From: Piscinibacter gummiphilus
GTDB lineage: Bacteria > Pseudomonadota > Gammaproteobacteria > Burkholderiales > Burkholderiaceae_C
Length of the DNA: 64,000 nucleotides
Assembly: GCF_032681285.1 (NCBI RefSeq)
Contig: NZ_CP136336.1
Coordinates: 1,103,001-1,167,000, forward strand
Direction of reading: 5' to 3'
Below the pieces are notes generated by a model. That model did not search any database. It was not told where the DNA came from and was given only the letters and a program-made list of their open reading frames with translations. A program made the translations under genes and the position numbers. Numbering within the stretch: position 1 is the stretch's first letter; each line of letters begins with the position of its first letter. This document shows, piece after piece, positions 9,289 to 18,142 of the stretch.

Positions 9289-9947
9289 CCCGACCGCGCC
9301 GTTTCGACCTCATCGCCTTCGACTGGGACGGCACCCTGTTCGACTCGACGGCGCTCATCGCTCGCTCCATCCAGGCCGCCTGCGCCGACCTCGGCGTGGC
9401 CGTGCCGAGCGACAAGGACGCGAGCTACGTGATCGGCATGGGCCTCATCGACGCCCTGCAGCACGCCGCGCCCGGCCTGCCGCGCGAGCGTTACCCCGAA
9501 CTCGGCCAGCGCTACCGCCACCACTACTTCGCCAAGCAGCACGAGATCGTGCTGTTCAAGGGCACGCTCGACATGCTCAAGGCGCTGAAGGCGCGCAACC
9601 ACTGGCTGGCGGTGGCCACCGGCAAGTCGCGCATGGGGCTGAACGAAGCGCTCACGACCGTCGAGCTGCACGGCGTCTTCGACGGCACCCGCACCGCGGA
9701 CGAGACCGCCTCCAAACCCAACCCGCTGATGCTGCAGGAGCTGATGCGCGAGTTCGGCGTCGACCCCGAACGCACGCTCATGATCGGCGACACCACACAC
9801 GACCTGCAGCTGGCGATGAACGCCGGGGCTGCCAGCGTGGGCGTGAGCTATGGGGCGCACACGCCGGAAAGTTTCGGCCAGTACAGGCCGCTGCACATCG
9901 CGCATTCGGTGGCCGACCTCGACGACTGGCTGGCCCGCCATGCCTGA
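9285..9947 (+). CDS. HAD-family phosphatase (phosphoglycolate phosphatase-like)
   Basis: The 220-residue protein belongs to the haloacid dehalogenase superfamily: motif I FDWDGTLFDS (nucleophile D13), a helical cap, a motif III lysine in TASKPNPLM and motif IV GDTTHDLQLA. Such enzymes hydrolyse small phosphate esters; the close gph/pyrophosphatase-like pattern suggests a phosphoglycolate- or similar metabolite-repair activity, which cannot be decided here. ATG 9285 overlaps the rluC stop, so it is translationally coupled, and it overlaps the next gene by 8 bp. Confidence 0.9.
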   Translation: MTRPRRFDLIAFDWDGTLFDSTALIARSIQAACADLGVAVPSDKDASYVIGMGLIDALQHAAPGLPRERYPELGQRYRHHYFAKQHEIVLFKGTLDMLKALKARNHWLAVATGKSRMGLNEALTTVELHGVFDGTRTADETASKPNPLMLQELMREFGVDPERTLMIGDTTHDLQLAMNAGAASVGVSYGAHTPESFGQYRPLHIAHSVADLDDWLARHA

Positions 9948-10341
9948 GCTCGAACCCGACGCGCCGGCCGTGCGCCTGTGCGCGTCGAGCGAGCTGGCCG
10001 AGCGCGGCAAGGCCATGCTCTTCGACGTGATGCACTTTCACGAGAAGCTGCGAGGCTTCGCTCTGCGCCACGACGGCCAGGTGGTCGCCTACCTCAACCG
10101 CTGCCTGCACGTGCCGACCGAACTCGACTGGCAACCTGGCGAGTTTCTCGACGCCGAGCGCGAGTTCATCATCTGCTCGATCCACGGGGCGAGTTATGCG
10201 CCGCGGGACGGGCGCTGCGTCGGCGGGCCTTGCGGGCGGGGCAAGTTGACACGGCTCAAGGTCATCGAGCTTGACGGCGAGGTGTATTGGTATCCTTCCC
10301 GCGAGACCCGTCCCGTTCCGACTCCGCAGTCCCCCGCATGA
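9940..10341 (+). CDS. Rieske [2Fe-2S] ferredoxin-like protein
   Basis: This 133-residue protein contains both halves of a Rieske cluster site: CLH (C-x-H) in YLNRCLHVP and CSIHG (C-x-x-H) about 36 residues later, followed by YAPRDGRCVGGPCGRG. It has no signal peptide or membrane helix and so is a soluble cytoplasmic ferredoxin-like protein. Partner and role are unknown. It overlaps the HAD gene by 8 bp and the S49 peptidase start by 4 bp (ATGA), an arrangement common in Burkholderiales. Confidence 0.9.
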   Translation: MPELEPDAPAVRLCASSELAERGKAMLFDVMHFHEKLRGFALRHDGQVVAYLNRCLHVPTELDWQPGEFLDAEREFIICSIHGASYAPRDGRCVGGPCGRGKLTRLKVIELDGEVYWYPSRETRPVPTPQSPA

Positions 10342-11378
10342 ATCCCGAAGACCCCACCCCGCCGGCCGCCGCGCCGGCTGAAGCCCTTTCTGCGCCTGTT
10401 TCCACTTCGGCTCCTGCCGCCACGCCTGCCCCGGCACCCGCGGCTGCCGTGGCCCCAAGCGCACTCGAGCAGACGGTCGCCCTCTTTGCACGCGACTACC
10501 TCGCCGACCGCCGCGCCGAGCGCCGGTGGCGGGTGTTCTTCCGCCTGTCGTGGCTGATCTTCTTCCTGCTCGTCGTGTGGCTGGCGCTGAGCGCGCGCAC
10601 CACCTCCACGGCGCCCAGCACGCCGCACACCGCGCTCATCGAAGTGCGCGGCGAGATCGCGGCCGACACCGAGGCCAGCGCCGAGCTGCTCGTGGCCGCG
10701 CTGAAGAACGCCTTCCAGGACGAAGGCGCGCAGGCCGTGGTGCTGCGCTTCAACTCGCCCGGCGGCAGCCCGGTGCAGGCCGGCATCATCAACGACGAGA
10801 TCAAGCGCCTGAAGGCGCTCTACAAGAAGAAGGTCTACGCGGTGATCGAAGAGGAGTGCGCCTCGGGTGCGTACTACATCGCCGTCGCGGCCGACGAGAT
10901 CTACACCGACAAGGCCAGCATCGTCGGCTCGATCGGTGTGCTGATGGACGGCTTCGGCTTCACCGGCACGATGGAAAAACTCGGCGTCGAGCGTCGCCTC
11001 ATCACCGCGGGTGAAAACAAGGGCATCGGTGACCCGTTCACGCCGCTGTCGGAGAAGCACCGTGCCTACACGCAGGCCATGATCGACCAGATCCACCAGC
11101 AGTTCATCAAGGTGGTGAAAGAAGGCCGCGGGAAGCGGCTCAAGATGAACGGCGAGACCTTCTCCGGCCTCTTCTGGAACGGCGAAGAAGCCGTCCGGCT
11201 TGGCCTGGCCGACCACCTTGGCAACCTCGACTACGTGGCGCGCGAGGTGGTGAAGGCCGAAGAGATCATCGACTACACCCCGAAGGAAAACGTGGCCGAG
11301 CGTCTGGCCAAGCGCTTCGGTGCGTCTGTGGGCGAAGGCGCCGTGAAGGCGATGCGCGGGCTGCCGTCGCTGCGCTGA
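10338..11378 (+). CDS. sppA: S49-family signal peptide peptidase (SppA-like)
   Basis: SppA enzymes degrade remnant signal peptides in the inner membrane. The 346-residue protein begins with a proline/alanine-rich cytoplasmic stretch (1-45), has one membrane helix at about 68-86 (FFRLSWLIFFLLVVWLAL) and a single S49 protease domain. The nucleophile is Ser176 in CASGAYY and the base is Lys228 in AGENKGIGDPF, 52 residues later, the spacing of the short SppA class. It is the last gene of the rluC operon and ends 2 bp from the convergent lysA. Confidence 0.92.
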   Translation: MNPEDPTPPAAAPAEALSAPVSTSAPAATPAPAPAAAVAPSALEQTVALFARDYLADRRAERRWRVFFRLSWLIFFLLVVWLALSARTTSTAPSTPHTALIEVRGEIAADTEASAELLVAALKNAFQDEGAQAVVLRFNSPGGSPVQAGIINDEIKRLKALYKKKVYAVIEEECASGAYYIAVAADEIYTDKASIVGSIGVLMDGFGFTGTMEKLGVERRLITAGENKGIGDPFTPLSEKHRAYTQAMIDQIHQQFIKVVKEGRGKRLKMNGETFSGLFWNGEEAVRLGLADHLGNLDYVAREVVKAEEIIDYTPKENVAERLAKRFGASVGEGAVKAMRGLPSLR

Positions 11379-11380
11379 TG

Positions 11381-12610
11381 TCAGGCGCCGGTCTGCTCCA
11401 GGGCGAGCAGCTCGGCCACCGTTTGGCGGCGGCGGACGAGGCGGACCTGGCCCGCATCGACTAGCACCTCGGGGATGAACGGCCGCGTGTTGTAGTTCGA
11501 GGACATCGAGGCGCCATACGCCCCGGCATCGTGGAACACGAGCAGGTCGCCCACCTTCGCCTGTGGCAACGCACGCGTCTGCACCACGCCGCCTTCGCCT
11601 TGTGTGAACACATCGCCTGATTCGCACAGCGGCCCGGCGACCACGGTGGGTTGCACCGCGCGCGGCGTGTCGTCCGCGGGCAGCACGTCGATGCGGTGGA
11701 AACTGCCGTACATCGAAGGACGCATCAGCTCGTTGAAGCCGGCGTCAACCAGCACGAATCGATTGCCGCCCATCTGCTTGGTGGCGCGCACCTCGGCGAT
11801 CAGCACGCCCGACTCGGCGACGAGGTAACGACCGGGCTCGAGTTCCAGGTGGATCGCGTGGCCTTGCTGCTTCGCAATCTCGCGCCGCGCCGCGTCCCAC
11901 AGGCTGAAGTAGTGCGCGGTGTCGATCTGCGGGTCGCCGTCGCGATACGGAATCGACAGGCCACCTCCGGCGGAGATCGCCTCGATGGGCATGTCGACCT
12001 TGGCCACCAGCTCGACCATCGCATGGCACACCTGCTCCAGGTGCGAGTAGTCCACACCCGAGCCGATGTGCATGTGCAGGCCCACGAGCTTCAGGCCATG
12101 CTGGCGGATGGCGGCCAGCGCGTCGGCCAAGTCGCTGTGCCAGATGCCGTGCTTGCTGTGCTCGCCGCCGGTGTTGGTCTTGTTGCTGTGGCCGTGGCCG
12201 AAGCCGGGGTTGATGCGCAGCCACACGCGGTGCCCCGGCGAGCTTTCGCCCAGCTGGTGAAGCATGTCGATCGAGCCTGCGTTCACCGGCACCTTCAGCT
12301 CCACGACCCGCGCGAGCGTGGCGCGGTCGAAGAGGTCGGCGGTGAACACGATCTCGTCGCCGCCGGCCACGTAGCCCGCCGCGAGCGCCCGTTCGATCTC
12401 GCCCAGCGACACCGCATCGACCTTCACGCCCTCGGCGCGCATCAGCCGCAGCAGGTGGGTGTTGGAGTTGGCCTTCTGCGCGAAGCGGATGGTGTCGAAG
12501 GCCTTGAGCGCGGCGATGCGCTGGCGGATGGTGGCGGCGTCATAGGCCCAGCAAGGCGTGCCGTGGGTGCGCGCGATTTCGCGCAGGGTGGAGGTGGAAA
12601 ACGGGTTCAT
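11381..12610 (-). CDS. lysA: Diaminopimelate decarboxylase
   Basis: LysA catalyses the last step of lysine synthesis, decarboxylating meso-diaminopimelate. The 409-residue fold III PLP enzyme has the PLP lysine K46 in RFAQKANSN, the phosphate loop SAGGGLSIPY, the substrate motif ELEPGRY and the active-site cysteine in PLCESGDVF. Length is about that of the family. Start ATG 12610 was chosen over in-frame ATGs at 12619 and 12634 as it leaves the normal N-terminus (MNPFSTSTLREIARTHGTP). The gene is divergent from a LysR regulator, as in enterobacteria. Confidence 0.96.
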   Translation of the reverse strand: MNPFSTSTLREIARTHGTPCWAYDAATIRQRIAALKAFDTIRFAQKANSNTHLLRLMRAEGVKVDAVSLGEIERALAAGYVAGGDEIVFTADLFDRATLARVVELKVPVNAGSIDMLHQLGESSPGHRVWLRINPGFGHGHSNKTNTGGEHSKHGIWHSDLADALAAIRQHGLKLVGLHMHIGSGVDYSHLEQVCHAMVELVAKVDMPIEAISAGGGLSIPYRDGDPQIDTAHYFSLWDAARREIAKQQGHAIHLELEPGRYLVAESGVLIAEVRATKQMGGNRFVLVDAGFNELMRPSMYGSFHRIDVLPADDTPRAVQPTVVAGPLCESGDVFTQGEGGVVQTRALPQAKVGDLLVFHDAGAYGASMSSNYNTRPFIPEVLVDAGQVRLVRRRQTVAELLALEQTGA

Positions 12611-12691
12611 GGGGCGCATCGTGCGCCAGGCCATGCATTCTGAAAAGTACTTGTTTGTCGATCATCGATTCATAATGGATATGCTCTGCAC
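12611..12691. promoter_or_regulatory. lysA-lysR divergent control region
   Basis: This 81-bp AT-richer gap holds both promoters. It contains the imperfect symmetric segments CGATCATCG and ATTCATAATGGAT, which fit the loose T-N11-A style of LysR-type sites. By analogy with E. coli, LysR would activate lysA when lysine is low; exact sites cannot be fixed from sequence alone. Confidence 0.5.
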
Positions 12692-13612
12692 ATGAAGTTG
12701 ACCCACCGCCAGATCGAGGTCTTCCGTGCCGTCATGCACACCGGCAACGTGACGCAGGCCGCGCAATCGCTGCACACCTCGCAGCCGACCGTCAGTCGCG
12801 AGCTGGCCCGCCTGGAGCAAGTACTGCAGATGAACCTCTTCGACCGCGTGCGTGGCCGCCTCCGGCCCACGGCGCGGGCGCTGGCGCTGCTCGAAGAAGT
12901 GCAGCGCTCCTACCTCGGGCTCGACCGCATCGCCGCCGCCGCGCGCTCGCTGCGCGAGTTCACGCAGGGCCGCCTCGGCATCGCCTGCCTGCCGGCGCTG
13001 GCACATGGGCTGTTGCCGCTCGCGGTGCAGCAGTTCGCGGCGAGCCACCCGCAGGTGGGCGTGTCCATCACGCCGCAGGAATCGCCGCTGCTCGAAGAGT
13101 GGCTCACCGAGCAGCGCTTCGACCTCGGCCTGTGCGAGCGCATCCACGCGCCGGCCGCCACGTCGATCTCGACGCTGCTGCAGGCCGACGAGGTGTGCGT
13201 GCTGCCCGACGGCCACCCGTTGCTCGCGCGCCGGGTGCTGAAGCCAAAAGACTTCGCCGGCCAGGCCTTCGTGAGCTTTGCCCCCGCCGACCCCTATCGT
13301 GAGCTTGTCGACGCCCTCTTCGAGCGCGAAGGCGTACAGCGCCGCCTGGCCGTCGAAACGGCGAGCGCGGCCTCGGTGTGCGCGCTGGTGCGGCAGGGCC
13401 TTGGCGTGGCCATCGTCAACCCGCTCACGGCGATGGAGCTGGCGGGGGCGGGCCTGCAGGTGCGCCCGCTGTCGTTCTCCATCCCGTTCGCGGTGACGCT
13501 GGTGCTGCCGCAGTTGCGGCCGGCGAGCCCCTTGCGCGACGCCTTCGTCACCGGCTTGCAGCAGGCCGCGGGCCTCTTGCAGACACGCCTGCGCCAGTTG
13601 GCCAAGCGTTGA
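12692..13612 (+). CDS. lysR: LysR, transcriptional activator of lysA
   Basis: The 306-residue protein has the winged helix-turn-helix at 5-62 (VTQAAQSLHTSQPTVSRELARLE) and an effector domain that keeps long blocks found in E. coli LysR itself, such as FDRVRGRLRPT, PQESPLLEEWL and VNPLTAMELAGAGL. That resemblance and the divergent lysA make this the founding LysR orthologue rather than a generic family member. It should sense diaminopimelate/lysine status. The gene ends 4 bp from the convergent lipoprotein gene. Confidence 0.93.
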   Translation: MKLTHRQIEVFRAVMHTGNVTQAAQSLHTSQPTVSRELARLEQVLQMNLFDRVRGRLRPTARALALLEEVQRSYLGLDRIAAAARSLREFTQGRLGIACLPALAHGLLPLAVQQFAASHPQVGVSITPQESPLLEEWLTEQRFDLGLCERIHAPAATSISTLLQADEVCVLPDGHPLLARRVLKPKDFAGQAFVSFAPADPYRELVDALFEREGVQRRLAVETASAASVCALVRQGLGVAIVNPLTAMELAGAGLQVRPLSFSIPFAVTLVLPQLRPASPLRDAFVTGLQQAAGLLQTRLRQLAKR

Positions 13613-13615
13613 GCT

Positions 13616-15304
13616 TCAGCGCTGGAACGACCACTCGATGCGTGCCGTCTCCTGCGTCGTCTGGCCGCTGAAGCTGCTGTCGCCGAGCACACCTTGCACG
13701 TCCCAGCCATAGCCAAGCAGCGAGTCGCGCGATTCGCTGGCCCGTGGGCAGACGGCGAAGATGTTGCCGTTCCAGAAGGTGATGAGCCGCAGGCGGTAGC
13801 GCGCCGGGGTCACGCCGCGGTTGATCTCCAGCGACACGAAAATGCGGTCGGTCGAGACCTCGTGCACCGACGGCGTGATGGTCACGGTGCAGTTGTCGTC
13901 GGTCACCGTCACGCCCACCGTGCCTTCGGCGCGGTAGACCTCGGTGGTGGTGCTGCCGGCGGTGAGGTCGCGCCGCCAGGTGACGTGGGCGACTTGGATG
14001 GCGGTGGTGCCCGCGATCGACGGGCCATCGGTGGCGCTGATCGTGCCGACCCAGCGGTCCTCGGTGATGGTCACCGGCGAGGCCAGCACCACGGTGCGGC
14101 CGGTGCGGGTGTGCGTGCTCTGGAAGCTCACGACCACGGTCTCGGGGTCGGGCACCTGCTGCGGCGCGGTGTAGGTGGCGCCGACGTCGCCGCTCGGCAC
14201 GATGGTGCCGTCGGTGGCGTTGCCGCCGGGTGAGAGGAACACGTACCAGCCGCGGGTGTAGCCCGGCTTGGTGTTGAGGAAGGGCAACTGGCGTGTTTCG
14301 AGCACCGGCTGGTAGATGCAGGCGCGCTGATCGTCGTTGATCGGCTCGCAGATGCCGATCTCGACCTCGTAGCCGCGCACGCGGGCGTAGGGCACGAACT
14401 GCAGGCTGCCGCCCACCGCGACGCTGGCCTGGCGCGGCGCGAGGTGGAAGGCGAGGTAGCGCACGACGGTGAACTCGACGCTCACATCGTTCGGGCCGTG
14501 TGGCTGCGCACGGTCGCGTTGGGCCTGTGCCGTCTGCGGCGTGAGCAAGCCGACCGGCAGCGGTGCGCTCAGCGTGCGCGTGGTCTTGTCGATCTGCGTG
14601 AGCGGCAGCGAGAGCCAGCTGCCGTCACCCCGCTGCACCGCGATGCGCAGGCCGTCGGCGAGTGGCGCCTCGGCGTCGTCGTAGCGCACGCGCAGCGTGG
14701 CGGTTCCGCCCGGCACGGCCGACAGGCGCACGCGCAGCGCGTTGCCTCGGCCATCGGGCGCGGTGTTGCTCACGGCCTGCGTCTCGACCGTCGTGCCCGT
14801 GTCCACGCTGCGCTCGGGCAGCTCGAGCGTGATGCCGCCATCGGGCGACACGATGCTCGCGGCGGCGCTGCCGAGGGTCGCCTGCGTGCTGGCGCCGAGT
14901 GCGGTGCCGGGGGCGGTGATGAGCGCCGCATCGTCGCCCGTGGTCGCACTGCTGGCGGCGAGCGGGCTGGCCGCCGCGTCGGTGCTGACGAGGCGGTAGC
15001 TGTAGGCCGTGCCCTGGGTCAGCCCGTCGTCCACATAGGCGCCGCTCGCAGCGTCGACCGTCGCGATGCGGGTGTAGGGGCCGGTCGTGCCGGTGCGGCG
15101 CTCCACGGCGTAGGTGGTGGCGGTGGCCGGTGGCGTCCAGGCCAGGCTGACCGTGTGGGCCGAGGTGCCCACGGCGGTGAGCTGCTGCCCGCTCGCGGGC
15201 GTGGTCGGCGTGCTGGGGCCGCTGTCGGAGCCCCCGCCGCCGCAGGCGGACAGGGCAAGGGTGAGGGCCATGGCAAGGGCCAGGCCGAGGCGATTGAAGG
15301 TCAT
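13616..15304 (-). CDS. Large lipoprotein with fibronectin type III-like domain
   Basis: The 562-residue protein starts at MTFNRLGLALAMALTLALSAC; the lipobox LSAC at 18-21 is followed by CGGGGSDSG, a flexible linker typical of surface lipoproteins. Residues about 36-120 form a fibronectin III-like module (VSLAWTPPATATTYAVERR). The middle has a ZU5/GAIN-like segment (SIVSPDGGITLELPERSV) seen in proteins of beta-sandwich type, and the rest is unassigned beta-rich sequence with scattered cysteines (CEPINDDQRAC). Function unknown; probably outer membrane or periplasmic. A further 39 in-frame upstream codons lack a ribosome site and were excluded. Confidence 0.82.
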   Translation of the reverse strand: MTFNRLGLALAMALTLALSACGGGGSDSGPSTPTTPASGQQLTAVGTSAHTVSLAWTPPATATTYAVERRTGTTGPYTRIATVDAASGAYVDDGLTQGTAYSYRLVSTDAAASPLAASSATTGDDAALITAPGTALGASTQATLGSAAASIVSPDGGITLELPERSVDTGTTVETQAVSNTAPDGRGNALRVRLSAVPGGTATLRVRYDDAEAPLADGLRIAVQRGDGSWLSLPLTQIDKTTRTLSAPLPVGLLTPQTAQAQRDRAQPHGPNDVSVEFTVVRYLAFHLAPRQASVAVGGSLQFVPYARVRGYEVEIGICEPINDDQRACIYQPVLETRQLPFLNTKPGYTRGWYVFLSPGGNATDGTIVPSGDVGATYTAPQQVPDPETVVVSFQSTHTRTGRTVVLASPVTITEDRWVGTISATDGPSIAGTTAIQVAHVTWRRDLTAGSTTTEVYRAEGTVGVTVTDDNCTVTITPSVHEVSTDRIFVSLEINRGVTPARYRLRLITFWNGNIFAVCPRASESRDSLLGYGWDVQGVLGDSSFSGQTTQETARIEWSFQR

Positions 15305-15451
15305 GGGGACTCCCGGTATGAGGATCTGGCGCGGCGTGGTGGCCGCATGTCGCCAGTGTTCCGGGAGGGGCCCCACGCCACATCGCTCGGAGGAGCCATC
15401 GGGCGGCCCGCGATGGGCCACCCCGTTCAGGGGGAGGGCCAGGAGAAGAGG

Positions 15452-16069
15452 TCAGGCCTCGGCGGCCAGCACCTTCTGCACCGCCGGCAGCGCGGCCATG
15501 CGGCTGCGGTGCTCGGCCACCTTCGGGAAGCGCGCCGGGTCCACGCCATCGCCTTCCATCCAGGTGGCCAGGGTGTAGAGGTAGGGGTCGGCAAGGGTGT
15601 AGCGCTCGCCCATCACCCACGGGCCCTTGAAGAACTCGGTCTCGATCATCGCGAAGCCGTCGCCCACCGTTTGCGGCACCTTGGCCTTCATGGCCTCCCA
15701 GGCGGCCGGGTCGTCGGCCCAGCGCGCGCCGCGCCGGCCGTGGGCGTGGGCCACGTGCACCGTCGAGCAGAGGTAGCTGCAGAAGGCGTTGAGCTGGCCG
15801 AGCGCCCACGGGTCGTCGAAGGGCGCGAGCCGGGCCTCGGGGAAGCGCTGCGCGATGTAGAGCAGGATCGCCGGTGTCTCGGTCAGCACGCCGTGCTCGG
15901 TCACGAGCGCGGGCACGCGACCACGCGGGTTGAGCTTCAGGTATTCGGGTGAGCGCTGCTGCGAGCTCTTGAAGTCGACGCGCTCGACGCGGTAGTCGGC
16001 GCCGGCCTGTTCGAGCGCGATGTGCGAGGCGAGGGCGCAGGTGGCGGGGGCGGAATAGAGGGTCAGCAT
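15452..16069 (-). CDS. Glutathione S-transferase family protein
   Basis: The 205-residue protein has a thioredoxin-fold N-terminal domain starting MLTLYSAPATCALASHIALEQ, with the glutathione-contacting VPAL and ETPAILLYI segments, and an all-helical C-terminal domain. The SAPATCALA loop suggests a beta-class enzyme using cysteine rather than serine/tyrosine. It begins 5 bp after the ureG stop on the same strand, so it probably sits at the end of the ureEFG transcript; a functional link with urease is not evident. Confidence 0.9.
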   Translation of the reverse strand: MLTLYSAPATCALASHIALEQAGADYRVERVDFKSSQQRSPEYLKLNPRGRVPALVTEHGVLTETPAILLYIAQRFPEARLAPFDDPWALGQLNAFCSYLCSTVHVAHAHGRRGARWADDPAAWEAMKAKVPQTVGDGFAMIETEFFKGPWVMGERYTLADPYLYTLATWMEGDGVDPARFPKVAEHRSRMAALPAVQKVLAAEA

Positions 16070-16074
16070 GGCGT

Positions 16075-16719
16075 TCAGGTCTTCAGCATGCCCTTGGTCT
16101 CGATGAAGGCGATCACCTCTTTCAACCCAGCCTGGGTCTTGAGGTTGCTCATCACGAAGGGCTTGTTGGGCCGCATGCGCTTCGTGTCGGCTTCCATCAC
16201 CTCGAGGTTGGCGCCGACGTAGGGCGCGAGGTCGGTCTTGTTGATGACGAAGAGATCGCTCTTGGTGATGCCGGGGCCGCCCTTGCGGGGGATTTTCTCG
16301 CCAGCCGCCACGTCGATCACGTAGATCGTGAGGTCGCTCAACTCAGGGCTGAAGGTGGCGGCGAGGTTGTCGCCGCCCGACTCGATGAAGACGACGTCGG
16401 CGTTCGGGTACTTCTCCAGCATGCGGTCGACGGCTTCGAGGTTGATCGAGGCGTCTTCGCGGATGGCGGTGTGCGGGCAGCCGCCGGTTTCCACGCCCAT
16501 GATGCGGTCGGCCTCCAGCGCGCCGGCCACGGTGAGCAGGCGCTGGTCTTCCTTGGTGTAGATGTCGTTGGTGACGACCACCAGGTCGTACTGCTCGCGC
16601 ATGGTCTTGCACAGCATCTCGACCAGCGTTGTCTTGCCCGAGCCCACCGGCCCGCCCACGCCCACGCGCAGGGGAGGCAGTTTCTTGGTGCGGCCGGGAA
16701 TGGAATGGAGGGTGCTCAT
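16075..16719 (-). CDS. ureG: Urease accessory GTPase UreG
   Basis: UreG is the SIMIBI-class GTPase that powers nickel delivery to urease. The 214-residue protein has the P-loop [11 protein letters not shown] (22-32), the nickel-binding CPH motif in [12 protein letters not shown], the [15 protein letters not shown] segment and the guanine motif [11 protein letters not shown]. Start ATG 16719 overlaps the ureF stop. It forms ureE-ureF-ureG with the neighbours; the structural genes ureABC lie 6.7 kb away on the same strand. Confidence 0.97.
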   Translation of the reverse strand: MSTLHSIPGRTKKLPPLRVGVGGPVGSGKTTLVEMLCKTMREQYDLVVVTNDIYTKEDQRLLTVAGALEADRIMGVETGGCPHTAIREDASINLEAVDRMLEKYPNADVVFIESGGDNLAATFSPELSDLTIYVIDVAAGEKIPRKGGPGITKSDLFVINKTDLAPYVGANLEVMEADTKRMRPNKPFVMSNLKTQAGLKEVIAFIETKGMLKT

Positions 16720-17432
16720 GATCGGAAGAGGCGTGAGTACTGGGTTTCGTGTTGTGCCGACAGGATTGCCAGCATCGGGGTGAAGGCCTGGCGCTCGCTG
16801 TCGGCCAGGGCCAGGGCGTGGTCCACCGCATCGGGAATCGCGGCGCTCAGGCGGGCGAGCACCCGCTGCCCGCCGCTCTGGCCGAGCGGCACGGCCTTGA
16901 GGGCCGCCTGCATCATGTTCTCGGCCCAGCCGAAGCAGAAGCTCAGCATGGCCTCGCGCAGCGGTGCGCCGGTCTGCGCAGCGGCGAGTGCGAAGGCCAC
17001 GGGCCAGGTGGGGGCGGGGGTGAGTGCGGCCAGGGTGGTGACGCGCGCGTCCTCCACGCCGCGGTTCTTCACCCATTCGACGAGCGAGCGGCCCATCTGC
17101 TCGGTCTGCAGCCGCAACTCGGCGGATTCGCGGGTGGTGGTGACCCAGGCGTTCAGCTCGGCCACGGTGGCGTTGTCACCGCGCTGCCAGGCCTTGAAGG
17201 CCTTGCCGGCGACGGCCAGGTCGGCGCGGGCGAGCGCGAGGGTGAGCTGGTCGAGCAGCCAGTCGCCGGCTTGCGCTTCTTTCGTCACCAGGCCAGCTTC
17301 GACCGCCGATTCGAGCCCTTCGGAATAGCTGAAGCCGCCCACCGGCAAGGCCGGCGAGGCCAGCCACATCAGCTGCAGCAGCGAGGGCGCGCTGAGCGGG
17401 GCGGCCCGGGTCGAGCGGGGCGACGCGCGCAT
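16716..17432 (-). CDS. ureF: Urease accessory protein UreF
   Basis: UreF bridges UreD and UreG in the urease activation complex. The 238-residue, all-helical protein has the family N-terminus [24 protein letters not shown] and the C-terminal [12 protein letters not shown]. The ATG at 17432 follows the ureE stop by one base; upstream in-frame ATGs fall inside the ureE histidine-rich coding region. Its usual partner UreD is not encoded in this window. Confidence 0.95.
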   Translation of the reverse strand: MRASPRSTRAAPLSAPSLLQLMWLASPALPVGGFSYSEGLESAVEAGLVTKEAQAGDWLLDQLTLALARADLAVAGKAFKAWQRGDNATVAELNAWVTTTRESAELRLQTEQMGRSLVEWVKNRGVEDARVTTLAALTPAPTWPVAFALAAAQTGAPLREAMLSFCFGWAENMMQAALKAVPLGQSGGQRVLARLSAAIPDAVDHALALADSERQAFTPMLAILSAQHETQYSRLFRS

Positions 17433-17433
17433 G

Positions 17434-18015
17434 TCAGTGGTCGTGCCCGCAGCCGGGCCCGTGGACGTGGCCGTGGTCATGCGCGTGGCCGTGACCGTGA
17501 CCGTGATCGTGCTGGTGGCGGTGGTCGTGCTCGTGAGCATGACCGTGTCCACCATGCCCACCCGCCGCATACGCGCCGCCCTCGGGCTCGAACGGCGCCA
17601 GCTCCTCGGTCACGATCAGGTGCATGTGCCGCAGCATGTCGGCCAGCACATGGTCGGGCTCCAGGTGCAGGTGGTCGGGTTGCACTTCGAGCTGCACGTG
17701 GCGGTTGCCCAGGTGGTAGGCCGCGCGCAGCAGGTCGAGCGGCGTGCCGTGTTCGGGGCAGGTGCGCACCACCAGCACCGGCTGCGGCGTGGCGATCACC
17801 TTGATGAGCGAGCCGTCTTCGGCCACCAGCACGTCGCCACCGCGCACCACGCTGCCGCGCGGCAGGAAGACGCCGAGCGTGCGGCCCTGCGAGTCTTCGG
17901 TGTCGAAGCGGCTCTTCTGGCGGGTGTCCCAGTCGAGCACCGCGGTGGCGGCGCGCTTGAGCAGCACGGGGGCAAGGCCGTGGCCCTGCGAGATGAGTTT
18001 GTTGACGGTGAGCAT
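17434..18015 (-). CDS. ureE: Urease accessory protein UreE, His-rich nickel metallochaperone
   Basis: UreE binds nickel and hands it to UreG. The 193-residue protein has the N-terminal peptide-binding domain ([10 protein letters not shown] to [11 protein letters not shown]), the metal-binding domain with GNRHVQLEV and [10 protein letters not shown], and a C-terminal tail of about 38 residues dominated by alternating His with Gly/Asp. Such tails store several nickel ions. Start ATG 18015 gives the normal family N-terminus. It is the first gene of a separate ureEFG unit, 128 bp from the divergent iron transporter receptor. Confidence 0.95.
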   Translation of the reverse strand: MLTVNKLISQGHGLAPVLLKRAATAVLDWDTRQKSRFDTEDSQGRTLGVFLPRGSVVRGGDVLVAEDGSLIKVIATPQPVLVVRTCPEHGTPLDLLRAAYHLGNRHVQLEVQPDHLHLEPDHVLADMLRHMHLIVTEELAPFEPEGGAYAAGGHGGHGHAHEHDHRHQHDHGHGHGHAHDHGHVHGPGCGHDH

Positions 18016-18066
18016 GGCGGGCAGTGTGTCAGCAATTGCCGGGCCGGGCAGGTGGCCGGGCGGCTC

Positions 18067-18085
18067 GTGAATGAGAATCGTTCCT
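18067..18085 (+). promoter_or_regulatory. Candidate Fur box upstream of the iron receptor gene
   Basis: The 19 bases centred on GAATGAGAATCGTT match 12 of 19 positions of the classical Fur consensus. It lies 58 bp before the fbpA-like start in the ureE/fbpA divergent gap. Iron repression is expected for this transporter class; the site itself is a weak match. Confidence 0.4.
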
Positions 18086-18142
18086 GATACGATCCTTCGT
18101 TCCGGGGTCCACCAAGACCCACCGCCACTTCCAGGACACGCC

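Noticed and set aside
17434-17560. Short tandem repeat or CRISPR-like pattern of CATG/GTGG units
   Set aside because: It is the coding sequence of the His-rich UreE tail; the periodicity comes from repeated His-Gly/His-Asp codons.
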